Assembly (NCBI GenBank): GCA_039566865.1
Contig: CM076956.1
Location: 9,497,511-9,561,510, forward strand
Direction: 5' to 3'
DNA from: Aurelia coerulea
Taxonomy: Eukaryota > Cnidaria > Scyphozoa > Semaeostomeae > Ulmaridae
DNA length: 64,000 nt
The notes beneath the pieces were generated by a model. That model was given only the letters and a program-made list of their open reading frames with translations. It was not told the DNA's origin and did not search any database. This document shows, one piece after another, positions 13,201 through 23,468 of this stretch (its first letter is position 1; each line of letters begins with the position of its first letter). The position numbers were made by a program, and so were the translations under genes.

Positions 13201-16200
13201 ACCCTTTCCCCCGTTCACTCAGTCCAATATCAAATCTTAGTCCTATCCAAAGGTTAGATCAAATTCAAAAATGTGCTTGAAAAAATAGATTTTAAAGATG
13301 ACTACCATTTTTTAAAAGTAGGAACACCATAACTTCTCATGTCAAGTTACTATTCAAAAGCGAGATTTTGTGACAATACAATTGGCAGGAGAGAATATGG
13401 GAGCAAAAGATTTTACTTACTTTTTCAAAAAATGTCCTTTAAAGAAATAGCAAGCACGTCAAACAGAATATAGATCAGGTTACATACAAAAATGAAAGAG
13501 AGGTTCGACAACCTTCGTAACAGCCTCCTAGTGTCTCACATTGGTGGTCATTTTATCACGATAGGATCGGGTAATTGTAAAAGATGACATAGTAAAATTT
13601 TAATACTTACTCAAAATCTTTGAAATGTTTGTTAAACCAGAGAATATCAGCTGTACTTTCATCATCATGAAGAACAAATCTTGGGTGAGTGAGAAATTCT
13701 TTAACCTCCTCACGTTCTGTGAAAACTTTCAATATTCTATCACCTGAAATGTCCAATTCTCCTTTCCCTTGACTTGAGAGAGTTTCATTGCATCTGTCCT
13801 GAAAAACAGAAGTAGTGGTTAATAGGATTAGGGCCTAAAGTACTAATTTACTTTTCAGTTGACATACATTAATATCGAAAACTTTCGGACGATCAAACTT
13901 TCGGACGATCAAACTTAAAAAAACGTGCTAAAATCACGAGCAACTTTCCCATATACTTTTACATTACATCAATGACTTGAAAACGCATTAGCATATGCTA
14001 TTCTCTTGAGAGGATAAAAGAGCCTTCCCCCTGGTATGAAAAACTTATTCAGGGGGATTCCATCCTCCCAAGAGGACAAAATAGATGAACACATGTAAGT
14101 GTAATTATTGCTAGGGAGGAAAACAAAGACAACTTTGTTCGCCGTTTTCACTCGTTTTGCAGGTTTTTGAAAGGGGTTTTCTGCAGAAAATCTCCCATAT
14201 CAACGGGAAGGAATGACCGATTGAAGCCGAGTAGGTTACTGAATATAATTGAACATATTGGCAATAAGGCAGTTTTCAATGATATTGAGCTGATATTCAG
14301 CGAGCAGTATTTTTCAAACGGGGATTGTTTTTATTGACTCAACCAGTAGTGGGTAACAAGGGCAGATTTTGCAATACAATAGCAACAGTTGCGTTTGATT
14401 GACACCCCAATTCAAAGCGATTAGCGACTTCAGACAAAGGAAATTCTCTCAACCAGTAATTCAAAACGAACAAAGCCGCAAAAGTTTCCCCGAAACTGAT
14501 AGGGCAAACTCTCACCTTGTGCAAGCGAAAGGTGGTTTTTAAGAGAAGTTACGTGGTCATAACGAAAGAAGAAGGAAAATCTAAAGTTCTGTTTGGCGGA
14601 TTTTGTTTATGTGATTCAGAAGCCGAGCAAAAGGCACTGTAATTCTCGCGTATTTAAGGCTTAAATGAAACCATTACAAAACAGCTCATGAATGAAATAA
14701 TCAAAATCCGCCAGACAGAACTTTAGATTTACCCGTCTTCTTTTGTTATAAGCACGTAACTTCTCTTAAAAACCACCTTTCGCTTGCACAATGCGAGAGT
14801 TTGCCCTACCAGTTTCGGGGAAACTTTTGTGGCGGTGTTTGTTTTCAATTACTGGTTGAGAGAATTTCCTTTGTATGCACTCGCTAATCGCTTTGAATTG
14901 AGGTGTCAATCAAATGCAGCTGTTGCTATTGTATTGCAAAATCTGCCCTTGTTGTAGTGGGTAGTAACATGTATTGTAACATTTTAGATGAATATAAAAA
15001 CCATACTTCATGCTGAATGGCATCAATCTTTGATAACCAATCATCAGTAACTTCTTCAAGGTTCAATCTGTCAGGAAACCATGGATACAGCTGAGCATCA
15101 CGTTGAAGATTGTCCTTCATCTCAGGTATATAGTTTCTTGTGGCCTCCTCTACGAAAAGGAACATACTCTTTTACATCATCAATCAAAACCCAATCAAGA
15201 AAAAACATATCACTTGTACCATATACGGTATGAAAAGACAAAGTCATATGGTTCCGATTACATATGGTACCACTACATATCACTATGGGGCAAAGTTCAA
15301 AATTCTACAAATCTTTTTCTGTCCGGGACAGATTTTTTACTGTCCAGGACAGATTCTATCCAGGGCAGATATTTTTCTGTCCGGGACAGATTTTTTACTG
15401 TCCAGGACACATTCTGTCCAGGACAGATTTTTTACTGTCCAGGACAGATTCTATCCAGGACAGATGTTTTTCTGTCCAGGACAGATTGTTTACTGTCCAG
15501 GACAGATTCTGTCCAGGACAGATATTTTTCTGTCCAGGACAGATTTTTTCCTGTCCAGGACAGATTTTTTACTGTCCAGGACAGATTCTATCCAGGACAG
15601 ATGCTTTTCTGTCCAGGACCGATTGTTTACTGTCCAGGACAGATTCTGTCCAGGACAGATTTTTCTGTCCGGGACAGATTTTTTACTGTCCAGGACACAT
15701 TCTGTCCAGGACAGATTTTTTACTGTCCAGGACAGATTCTATCCAGGACAGATGTTTTTCTGTCCAGGACAGATTTTTTACTGTCCAGGACACATTCTGT
15801 TCAGGACAGATTTTTTCCTGTCCAGGACAGATTTTTTCCTGTCCAGGACAGATTTTTTACTGTCCAGGACAGATTCTATCCAGGACAGATTTTTTCCTGT
15901 CCAGGACAGATTTTTTACTGTCCAGGACAGATTCTGTCCAGGACAGATATTTTTCTGTCCAGGACAGATTTTTTACTGTCCAGGACAGATTCTGTCCAGG
16001 ACAGATTTTTTCCTGTCCAGGACAGATTTTTTCCTGTCCAGGACAGATTTTTTACTGTCCAGGACAGATTCTATCCAGGACAGATGTTTTTCTGTCCAGG
16101 ACAGATTGTTTACTGTCCAGGACAGATATTTTTCTGTCCAGGACAGATTTTTTACTGTCCAGGACAGATTCTGTCCAGGACATTTTTTTCCTGTCCAGGA

Positions 16201-19200
16201 CAGATTTTTTCCTGTCCAGGACAGATTTTTTCCTGTCCAGGACAGATTTTTTACTGTCCAGGACAGATTCTATCCAGGACAGATGTTTTTCTGTCCAGGA
16301 CAGATTGTTTACTGTCCAGGACAGATATTTTTCTGTCCGGGACAGATTTTTTACTGTCCAGGACACATTCTGTCCAGGACAGATTTTTTCCTGTCCAGGA
16401 CAGATTTTTTCCTGTCCAGGACAGATTTTTTCCTGTCCAGGACAGATTTTTTACTGTCCAGGACAGATTCTATCCAGGACAGATGTTTTTCTGTCCAGGA
16501 CAGATTGTTTACTGTCCAGGACAGATATTTTTCTGTCCGGGACAGATTTTTTACTGTCCAGGACACATTCTGTTCAGGACAGATTTTTTCCTGTCCAGGA
16601 CAGATTTTTTACTGTCCAGGACAGATTCTGTCCAGGACAGATTTTTTACTGTCCAGGACAGATTCTATCCAGGAAAGATTTTTTACTGCCCAGGACATAT
16701 TTTTACTGTCCAGGACAGATGCTATCCAGGACAGATTTTTTACTGTCCAGGACAGATTCTGTCCAGGACAGATTTTTTCCTGTCCAGGACAGATTTTTTA
16801 CTGTCCAGGACAGATTCTATCCAGGACAGATGTTTTTCTGTCCAGGACAGATTGTTTACTGTCCAGGACAGATATTTTTCTGTCCGGGACAGATTTTTTA
16901 CTGTCCAGGACACATTCTGTCCAGGACAGATTTTTTCCTGTCCAGGACAGATTTTTTCCTGTCCAGGACAGATTTTTTACTGTCCAGGACAGATTCTATC
17001 CAGGACAGATGTTTTTCTGTCCAGGACAGATTGTTTACTGTCCAGGACAGATATTTTTCTGTCCGGGACAGATTTTTTACTGTCCAGGACACATTCTGTC
17101 CAGGACAGATTTTTTCCTGTCCAGGACAGATTTTTTCCTGTCGAGGACAGATTTTTTACTGTCCAGGACAGATTCCATCCAGGACAGATGTTTTTCTGTC
17201 CATGACAGATTGTTTACTGTCCAGGACAGATATTTTTCTGTCCGGGACAGATTTTTTACTGTCCAGGACACATTCTGTTCAAGACAGATTTTTTCCTGTC
17301 CAGGACAGATTTTTTCCTGTCCAGGACAGATTTTTTACTGTCCAGGACAGATTTTTTACTGTCCAGGACAGATTTTTTTCTGTCCAGGACAGATTTTTTA
17401 CTGTCCAGGACAGATTCTGTCCAGGACAGATTTTTTCCTGTCCAGGACAGATTTTTTCCTGTCCAGGACAGATTTTTTACTGTCCAGGACAGATTCTATC
17501 CAGGACAGATGTTTTTCTGTCCAGGACAGATTGTTTACTGTCCAGGACAGATTCTGTCCAGGACAGATATTTTTCTGTCCGGGACAGATTTTTTACTGTC
17601 CAGGACAGATTCTATCCAGGACAGATTTTTTACTGTCCAGGACAGATTCTATGCAGGACAGATATTTTTCTGTCCGGGACAGATTTTTTACTGTCCAGGA
17701 CAGATTCTATCCAGGACAGATATTTTTCTGCCTGGGACAGATTTTTTCTGTCCAGGACAGATTCTGTCAGGGACAGATTTTTTACTGTCCAGGACAGATT
17801 CTATCCGGGACAGATATTTTTCTGTCCGGGACAGATTTTTACAGTCCATGACAGATTCTATCCAGGACAGATATTTTTCTGTCTGGGGCAGCTTTTTACT
17901 GCCCAGGACAGATTCTGTCCAGGACAGATTTTTCCTGTCCAGGACAGATTTTTTACTGTCTGGGACAGATTTTTTACTGTGCAGGACGGATTCAATTTAG
18001 GACAGAATTTTTTCTTCCAGGACAGATATTTTTCTTTCCAGGACAGATATTTTTCTGCCCAGGACAGATTTTTTACTGTCCAGGACAGATTCTATCCAGA
18101 ACAGACACTTTTCTTCCCTTGGTAGATGAATTTCTTCCCCTGGTAGATGGCTTTCTTCCCTGGTAGATGACTTTCTTCCCCTGGTAGATAATTTTTCTTC
18201 CCCTGAACAATATTCAAGAAACTGTAGTTTATTTTAGTCCATGAAATCCTGAGCATACTTTTAATTTGGTTTCACTTGCTTTTCCTGTATTACATCAATC
18301 TGAATGTACTTGAGTGGTGTCCAAACAGTGGATAGGCTTCAGGAAAAGTCATTTTGAAATGTGTACAAAGGCACAGGAAGTAAACATGAAGATTCTTAGC
18401 AGAAGCCCGTAAGAAACTCTGGGTGATGAACATCTGATAATTTTAAGACACTTTCTGTACTGGCTCAAATTCTAACTTTTTTTCACAAAAATTATGTGCG
18501 TACATCAAAAGGGTGCTTCTCTAGAAGCATAGGTTCCAAATCTTTAACTCGGCGAAAAAAGGTGGGTGTAAAATTTAATGACCTATTTCTTCTGATTGAA
18601 TGGGTTGAAAGAAACTTTAGATACTTATCTATAATTCTACCGTTGGACTTTTCAGAAATTTTGAATATTTTTGGAAATGAAGGTGTATCTTACATTTCAA
18701 CTCATTTGAGGATGTGACGTCATCAAATTTCTAAATCATAAACCAGATGAGTGACAGACTTTTGCTTGATACCATATTGTAGGCACTCATAAACTATAGT
18801 TTTCTTCGAAATTATTTCATGTTACGTCAAACAGTTTAGAAATTACGATGGTTTTAAGTTTTTTTGAAAATTTTTCTTGAATTCTTGAAAAAGAAGAAAA
18901 ACATTCTAATTCCGAAATATTGAAGATTTCAAAAAATTCCAATGGTAGAATTATTAGATAATTAGCTAAAGTTTCTTTGAAGTCATTCGGTTCAAAGAAA
19001 TAGGTAACTCAATTTTACACCAGCCTTTTTAAAGATTTGGAGCCTATGCTTTCTCTAGATATGACCAATTCGTCAGGTGACCTGACAATTTGTGTGCGTC
19101 ATTTTGCTCTCTTGAATGCATACTACCCTCACCAGCATGGCAAGCTTACCTTCAAACGCAATATCCTTGATGGGGTAAATCAGTGTGAAGGACATTTGTG

Positions 19201-22200
19201 TTGGGACATGGAAGAACAATTTGAAAGCCATATTTGGTTCATCAGAATGATAAAATCTTGAACCAAATTCATCCATGATATACCAAAGAGTTATTTTCTG
19301 GTCTGGATCATCGTGCACTTGAACTGAGCCATCTTCTTTAATCATCTACAGATAGAAAAAGCAAATAATAAATCCCCAGAGTCTGTAACTAAATCTCAAG
19401 TTAATAGTTTCAAACTAGACTTATTACAACACCAAGTTATCACTACTGATAGATCTGCTTGATGCTCTATGCGTAAAAAAGAAACACATGAAGAAATACA
19501 GCTAGATATGTGAGACAGTCACTTTGATTGTTCTGGTGGACAGCCTAATGAAGTAAAACTCTGATGACAGAAAGGATCAAAATTCCAGTGCAGTGCTGGT
19601 CTCTGGCACAGAGAAAAACTTTGAAGCAGTGATGAAAGATTGGGTAATAACAAGGAGTAGAAAAGGCAATGCTTCTTCAGCCATGAGATGGAAATATTTT
19701 CCTGTTATTTGTTTAAATGTGCAGCGATTGCCATGATAAAAATACTGTAGCTCAGAAACATGGTCCCAGCTTTGTGCACTATGCAAAATTATGGGTCCCG
19801 GGTACGGTCTCAGTTTGGGGTCTTTTTGACCAGTGATAACTGAGGACATATTTTCATCAGTTTATTTTTGAACAGTAATCTAAAGCTAATTTCTAGTCAA
19901 CATATAAAGTTATTTTTGCATTCAGTTCTGCTGTCATTGGCTGCCATAGCCCTTCAGATAGTATAGCAAAACAACAATCACTCTATACATCAAATCAATT
20001 ATCCAATCAACAAGCTAACCAACCAACCAACCAACCAACCAACCAACAAACCAACCAACTAGCCAATCAATGAATCAATCAATCAATCAATCGATCGATC
20101 AATCAATCAATCAATCGACCAAGTAGCAAATTAGTCAATCAAACTCCCCTTGAGGTGAATTTCCGTTAGGCGGGAAAGGTTGAGTCATTCAGCTTATTCC
20201 AACACAAAATTTTCGTAAGTGCAAAGGTTCATCATCTTCACTTGGTGGTAAAACCGATGTGATTCCAATTTTTTCACTGCAATTTTCCTTTTCCGCTTGA
20301 AGTCAAATTCAGTTTCCATGGTAGCAGGTCTTCAAAGCACTCTGATTGGTTCTTCAAGACAGCGATTTGATGAAAAGTGAAAAGAGTTCCTACATTATAG
20401 TTGTTGACATTTTCCATGGCAAATTTATGTCAAATATCAATTGGGCATGTGCAAGCATGGAAAAAGTTGGATACCTCAACTTTTACCGCCTGGTGGAGAT
20501 TCACCTTAAGAAAATTGTGGTTGATTTTCACATCTCTGCAAAATCTTGTTCCAAACTTAGCAAGAGACTTTTTCACTAAAAGACTTTTAGGAAAATGCCC
20601 CATATTCCCAATTGCAACTGTAAAAGAAAGAGTTTGAAGCTCAATAAACCATATGGGTCAAATGATTTGATGAGAACTTACAGTTTTGGCTACTTTGTAT
20701 GTCTGACAAAACCTAAAGAGTGAAAGAGAAAGTATTAAAGCAAATACAATCATGCATTTAGAATTAAATCACAAAGAAAGACTAGTATTATAAGCATATC
20801 AAATACAAACAAGTGGTGTCAGTATTTCAAACTTGCAGGTTCGTAACTCTTTTCTTTTAGTAGCAACATACAACAGAAATGATAAAAACATCATAACAAA
20901 TAAATCATACAAGATAATATCAAGCTACTCACTGCCAAATCTTTTCCATGACTCTCTCCACTAATATTTCAACAGACGTTTCTGGAGGGAAAAGCATTTA
21001 AGAAAAAGATAATTTTGCCTATTTACAGACAGGATCTCTATAAACCTTTTGTTCAAATATGCTTCGAAACATTTTCAAAAATTCCTATGGAACATCATGA
21101 TTACAAAATAATTCAAGCTGTTATGAAAGCTTGGAAAAAGTAGGACATTTTCTTCCCAATTATGTCAAAATTTTGTAGGTCCTGCTATTTGTTAAGTGAA
21201 CATACTTTTCTTGAGAAGTAAAATTTTAGAAAAAGAAACAAACATGATTTTTAATCAGAAGACTAATTTTTCTCTTTCTTCTTTTGTTGGATTTTAAGTT
21301 ACAAGTGGTCTATACTGTACTGTACTGTACATTGTCATTATTGTGCTATGTCTAAAGGAAATTTTGCCCCCTTACTAAGTATGGTATGCTCTTACAGAAG
21401 GTGTTAGATAAAGTTTGGTTTCCATTTGAACTTTTTCTGCTCTTTGTTGCTAGTTTTGGCTTTCGTTGTTCATCTTTCAAATGCTCCCTTGTCCATTGTT
21501 GTTCGGTGTTGCTTGTTTTAGTTTTAGATTAAATGTATCTATTTACCTTCCATTGCTTTAGGCTGCTTTTTCTCACTTGATTTGGCTTTTTGGAGTTCAT
21601 TTCTATTTGGTGCCCAAGATGGTCATTTTAGCATGCAAAATGAAACCAAAGTGAGCAAGTGCAGAAAGACTTCAAATGGAAACCAAGGCTTTAAAAGTTT
21701 ACCTTCAGACTGATCTTCTGCACATTCCATCAGATTGGCCATTCTCATCAAAAGATTTGGAGCTGCTCTCAGCTGCTTCTTTGCCTGCTCTTCTTGAAAT
21801 GTCCAAGCATGATCCACAAGAAAAATTCTGGAATTTAATAATCTCTCATTATAAGATGGGAAACTTGTTGTGTAAAATTTGAAATTCTTTATTCAAAAGT
21901 TTGAACTCCTGAAACAGGCTTTTGCTTTTGTCAAGCTTTTGTATATGCTGGTTACACAACAATACCCACAAAAGGCTTTTAAGACAAATAGAGCATCTAA
22001 GATCCATAATGCAAAATTTCTTAAACACCTTCGTCAGCTACAGGTCTACAGTACAGACACAAGGTGCTGTTCTGGCTACTTTCTGTACCCCAGCTGTCAA
22101 AATTTGGTTTCAAGTTTTGGAGGAGGGTAGGGAGGGAGCAAATTTTGAAAATTTTATATCATAATGTTTGGTGTGAAGAGATTGATTTGTGTGCAGCCTC

Positions 22201-23468
22201 TTAGGTACAACTGAAGGCCCACTTGCACTGCAGTAGTCTTGGTAGGCCAGCAGCCAAAGTCTACTGCGGCAGTGCGCATGATCTATAACTAGCTGTTCAA
22301 GTCTTTGCACTCATTCAGTACACTTTCCTCTGTTCTTCTGGCACCCTGCTTGCAAGTTGCCCCCTTTCAATTTTGGGCTGGATCTGCCCCTGGAAAAATC
22401 ACTTTGTTTTTTAAATTATCAAAGTTAAGTCAAAAACACTTTAAATACATACGTATTGGGATTATTCATCTGTACCCCATTTTCATTTGATACAAGAACA
22501 TGCCAGTCACCATCCTCATCTTTAGCCATGCTAAAGTATTCTCCTGCATCATATTTCTTTTGGAGAAGAAAAGTATTACAGTATATACAGTTTCAAAACC
22601 AAATTACACTTTTCTTTTAGAAGAATACTATGCATTTTTTCCAGCCTTGATATTCTTAAGATATTTTCATCTTGAGCCTAAACATATTCTTAGGAGCCCT
22701 TTACATGAAGCAAACTCAGACCGGCATGAGTTTTAGATCGGCACGAGTTTCATTTCAGTGTCTGGTGGTCAAGACCCTTCGAGTGTTTACATGAGAGGGG
22801 TCGAAATGAAACTCATGCCAGCCAGACCGATCTGAAAACTTGAAATCTTGATCGATCTGAAAGGTTGACCTGAAATTCTCATGTAAACAGAATTTTTTCC
22901 AAATCGGGGCAAAATGTGAATAATTGTGGAAGTGATAACTGTATTGGGAGCCATTTTCACTGTTTGGTTGTCCATTTGTTTTTCTCCAAATGCAAGAAAC
23001 TAAAACTAAGAAACTAAACATAAAAAATTGAATCAGTTCAGCCTTCTCTTCTGTTTTAATTTCAGGTTCTGAAGACTGCTTGAAGCAAGGAGGCTTGGGA
23101 TTTTATGGTCGGTGGTATTGTTCCCAGTTCTTTCCTCTGTAGGGATTGCAGCCATATAAAATCGGCTTTCGTTGCTTAAAAACACGTCAAATCTCATAAA
23201 ATTTTGCATTTGATTTGAAACCTTTGTAATGCCAGTCCACACGTGGAGTGTCAAAAATGGGCCTAAAATGTGCACAACAAACGTTAACAAAACAATCAGC
23301 AACACAACTAAACTACGTCATAAAACTCCGAATAATGTGAATTTCCTGACGCATTAATACCTCTTCTGTGATTTTTCTGTGTATGTTACTCCAATAGCGC
23401 TCTGGTACTTCTAGACTTGTCAATTGAACCTCGTGCAAGTGTAGAAACACCTCAAATTCTGCCGCCAT
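4120..23468 (-). CDS. TTLL12: tubulin-tyrosine ligase-like protein 12, complete
   Basis: Sixteen exons (23468-23361, 22556-22453, 21827-21703, 20981-20933, 20712-20682, 19345-19150, 15149-15007, 13798-13611, 11843-11616, 11270-11159, 9902-9751, 9045-8967, 7655-7587, 6700-6617, 5200-5152, 4268-4120) join in frame to 621 residues; human TTLL12 is 644. The N-terminal half matches the SET-like part ([15 protein letters not shown] at about residue 76, [11 protein letters not shown] at about 159). The C-terminal half is the TTL/ATP-grasp-like part: [17 protein letters not shown] about 324-340, [15 protein letters not shown] about 395-410, [14 protein letters not shown] about 444-457, [15 protein letters not shown] about 557-571, and a final [16 protein letters not shown]. 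The family is cytoplasmic and linked to tubulin modification and signalling; human TTLL12 is regarded as an atypical, probably pseudo-ligase. Intron 6 carries the large tandem array; several introns carry foldback elements, all outside coding sequence. Confidence 0.96.
4525..4907. mobile_element. foldback element with C-rich interior (TACCG-AAAGCTCTATT ends)
   Basis: The left end TACCGCAAAAGCTCTATT is mirrored by AATAGAGCTTTTACGGTA at the right. The interior alternates C-rich and AT-rich blocks (AAGCCCCCC). A related left end starts at 56297. No coding capacity; it lies between TTLL12 exons 16 and 15. Confidence 0.6.
5152..5200 (-). CDS. TTLL12: TTLL12 exon 15
   Basis: Encodes [16 protein letters not shown], matching human SRAMYAVDLMLKWDN. 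The donor is the weak but valid GTTCGT; phase 1 out. Confidence 0.9.
5947..6402. mobile_element. foldback element family C copy 1, 9-bp duplication
   Basis: The ends are A(C/G)CATAGGTTCCAAATTTTT and its inverse, with long inverted arms that meet near the centre. CGCACAGAT is repeated exactly at 5938-5946 and 6403-6411. Long terminal inverted repeats plus a 9-bp duplication suggest a non-autonomous MULE-like element. Confidence 0.78.
6617..6700 (-). CDS. TTLL12: TTLL12 exon 14
   Basis: Encodes [20 protein letters not shown] then NGIGHNPQ, matching human AEIFRAFTELFQVACAKPP. Phase 0 both sides. Confidence 0.92.
7587..7655 (-). CDS. TTLL12: TTLL12 exon 13
   Basis: Encodes [20 protein letters not shown] then QIE, matching human VHCEEFIPEFEKQYPEFPW. 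Phase 0 both sides, donor GTACAG. Confidence 0.92.
7796..7916 (+). repeat. tandem pair of a ~45-60 base repeat
   Basis: CACGGAGTGCAAAAGATCATG followed by a GATGGCCATTACAT block occurs twice, near 7796 and 7872. A diverged relative (GAACGATACCCCAAGGAGCA then AAAGGCTGTGACTACCCC) is at 29531-29580. Origin unknown. Confidence 0.6.
7957..8058. mobile_element. short inverted-repeat element, family F copy 1
   Basis: TTACGCTAAAGATGGCGGTG at the left is mirrored by CACCATCTTTAACGTAA at the right around a short AT-rich centre. Two further family members lie at 25129-25333 and 37496-37645. Confidence 0.6.
8656..8820 (+). repeat. tRNA-derived SINE-like sequence
   Basis: TGTGGCGCAGTGG resembles a tRNA A box, and GGTTCGTTCCC about 50 bases later resembles a B box. 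The part between does not fold into a normal tRNA. It lies in a TTLL12 intron on the strand opposite the gene. Confidence 0.4.
8967..9045 (-). CDS. TTLL12: TTLL12 exon 12
   Basis: Encodes [20 protein letters not shown] then GADLKQ, matching human AFALNDLDDYEKHFTVMNY. Phase 2 in, 0 out. Confidence 0.93.
9296..9490. mobile_element. fragment of family D element
   Basis: GCACCAATATCAACAAACAA and the right-hand end CTGGGACACACGGTA match the interior and right end of the full element at 44484-45454. The left half is missing. Confidence 0.55.
9751..9902 (-). CDS. TTLL12: TTLL12 exon 11
   Basis: Encodes [40 protein letters not shown] and [10 protein letters not shown], the ATP-grasp-like core (human GKVKFDIRYIVLLRSVRPL). 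Confidence 0.95.
10098..10609. mobile_element. foldback element family C copy 2, decayed
   Basis: Starts near GGGCTCAAATCTTTC and ends GATTTGAGTCCTATG, with TTTGATGACGTCAGAGCCTC inside as in the other copies. The ends are mutated and no duplication is visible. Confidence 0.55.
11159..11270 (-). CDS. TTLL12: TTLL12 exon 10
   Basis: Encodes [20 protein letters not shown] then [13 protein letters not shown]; the [10 protein letters not shown] motif is a TTLL12 signature. Phase 2 in, 0 out. Confidence 0.96.
11616..11843 (-). CDS. TTLL12: TTLL12 exon 9
   Basis: Encodes [20 protein letters not shown] and [20 protein letters not shown], matching human LLNQFPCENLLTVKDCLASI and WLPRTFNLRTELPQFVSYF. 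Start of the TTL-like domain. Confidence 0.95.
11922..12551. mobile_element. palindromic TA-duplicating element, family A copy 2
   Basis: CCGGGTGAGTCAGAAAAAAG and its inverse form the ends, flanked by TA (11920-11921 and 12552-12553). Inserted in the opposite orientation to the copy at 86-719. It lies 78 bases upstream of TTLL12 exon 9. Confidence 0.78.
12668..13118. mobile_element. inverted-repeat element (CAGTAAGAACCCGC ends)
   Basis: ACAGTAAGAACCCGCAAAGT at the left is mirrored by TTTCGTGGGTTCTTACTGTA at the right; blocks of ATAAGAAAC recur inside. A different element with the same internal motif is at 34218-34590. Confidence 0.5.
13611..13798 (-). CDS. TTLL12: TTLL12 exon 8
   Basis: Encodes [40 protein letters not shown] and KDFE, matching human VYTDVQQVASSLTHPRFTL and the ADILFNFSHFKDY block. 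Phase 0 in, 2 out. Confidence 0.94.
13921..14348. mobile_element. family A copy 3, left-truncated
   Basis: Matches the interior and one end of family A (GGGGATTGTTTTTATTGACT then CAACCAG) and is followed by TA. The other end is missing. The MULE-like element at 14355 is inserted right beside it. Confidence 0.6.
14355..14953. mobile_element. foldback element family B copy 1, 9-bp duplication
   Basis: Begins AACAAGGGCAGATTTTG and ends with its inverse; the inverted arms are over 200 bases each. GTAGTGGGT is repeated exactly at 14346-14354 and 14954-14962. Long inverted ends with a 9-bp duplication fit a MULE-like non-autonomous element. Its right edge is 53 bases from the donor site of TTLL12 exon 7. 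Confidence 0.82.
15007..15149 (-). CDS. TTLL12: TTLL12 exon 7
   Basis: Encodes [20 protein letters not shown] then [20 protein letters not shown]; corresponds to the human segment around TRDFAYG and LLPWAPTDMLDL. Acceptor TTCGTAG, phase 1 in, 0 out. Lies directly beside the tandem array. Confidence 0.85.
15314..18110. repeat. 2.8-kb higher-order tandem array built on CTGTCCAGGACAG
   Basis: More than one hundred copies of a 17-21 base unit of the form CTGTCCAGGACAGATTTTTT with variants ATTCTAT, ATGTTTTT, ATTGTTTA and ATATTTTT. The core CTGTCC-A-GGACAG is a perfect inverted repeat. Variant units recur in blocks: the rare GGACACATTCTGT lies near 16360, 16560, 16905, 17085 and 17264, giving spacings of 200, 345, 179 and 179, a higher-order period near 179 bases. 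It lies wholly inside TTLL12 intron 6 and is open in all three forward frames over up to 953 codons, which follows from a stop-free unit, not from coding selection. Confidence 0.93.
18111..18205. repeat. short minisatellite next to the array
   Basis: Four to five copies of about 20 bases, TTTCTTCCCCTGGTAGATGA. The unit shares no core with the larger array but abuts it. Confidence 0.75.
18526..19050. mobile_element. foldback element family C copy 3, 9-bp duplication
   Basis: Starts AGCATAGGTTCCAAATCTTT and ends with the inverse. TTCTCTAGA flanks it on both sides (18517-18525, 19051-19059). Inner arms mirror each other (TACCGTTGGACTTTTCAGAA against the inverse near 18935). It lies 100 bases downstream of TTLL12 exon 6. 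Confidence 0.82.
19150..19345 (-). CDS. TTLL12: TTLL12 exon 6
   Basis: Encodes [20 protein letters not shown], then [19 protein letters not shown] and [14 protein letters not shown]; the [10 protein letters not shown] block is diagnostic of TTLL12. Donor GTAAGC, phase 1 out. Confidence 0.95.
20016..20120 (+). repeat. (AACC)n then (AATC)n microsatellite
   Basis: Tetranucleotide runs of AACC pass into AATC with a few GATC interruptions; in a TTLL12 intron. Confidence 0.9.
20682..20712 (-). CDS. TTLL12: TTLL12 exon 5 (31-base microexon)
   Basis: Encodes only [11 protein letters not shown], aligned with human KFNQTYQLAHGT. Accepted because both splice sites (TTTAG, GTAAGT) and both phases fit and it restores the frame between exons 4 and 6. 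Confidence 0.82.
20933..20981 (-). CDS. TTLL12: TTLL12 exon 4
   Basis: Small exon encoding [17 protein letters not shown], aligned with human STEAVALVLEEMWKF. AG and GTGAGT boundaries, phase 1 in, 2 out. Confidence 0.85.
21703..21827 (-). CDS. TTLL12: TTLL12 exon 3
   Basis: Encodes [20 protein letters not shown] and LLMRMANLM; nearly the same as the human IFLIDHAWTC segment. Phase 2 in, 1 out. Confidence 0.93.
22453..22556 (-). CDS. TTLL12: TTLL12 exon 2
   Basis: Encodes [20 protein letters not shown] and on to VQMNNPN; DAGE aligns with human FDAGEVFGIMQVEE. Phase 0 in, 2 out, donor GTATGT. Confidence 0.9.
22690..22905. mobile_element. inverted-repeat element ending CCCTTTACATGA / TCATGTAAACAG
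   Basis: TTTACATGA near 22699 is mirrored by TCATGTAAAC near 22880. Inside, GGCATGAGTTTTAGATCGG and related words recur in both orientations. No duplication resolved. In TTLL12 intron 1. Confidence 0.4.
23361..23468 (-). CDS. TTLL12: TTLL12 exon 1
   Basis: Starts at ATG 23466-23468 ([14 protein letters not shown]) and contains [16 protein letters not shown], which matches the human VPERYWGRLLHKLEHE region. Phase 0 donor GTATTA. The region upstream is GC-richer and carries no ATG in this frame. Confidence 0.9.

Noticed and set aside
15314..18110. CRISPR-like array
   Set aside because: Units abut with no unique spacers, and the sequence is animal nuclear DNA.
15103..18125. Open frames of 700, 903 and 953 codons on the plus strand
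   Set aside because: All three overlap within one tandem array of a stop-free unit, in an intron of an opposite-strand gene, with no non-repetitive coding part.
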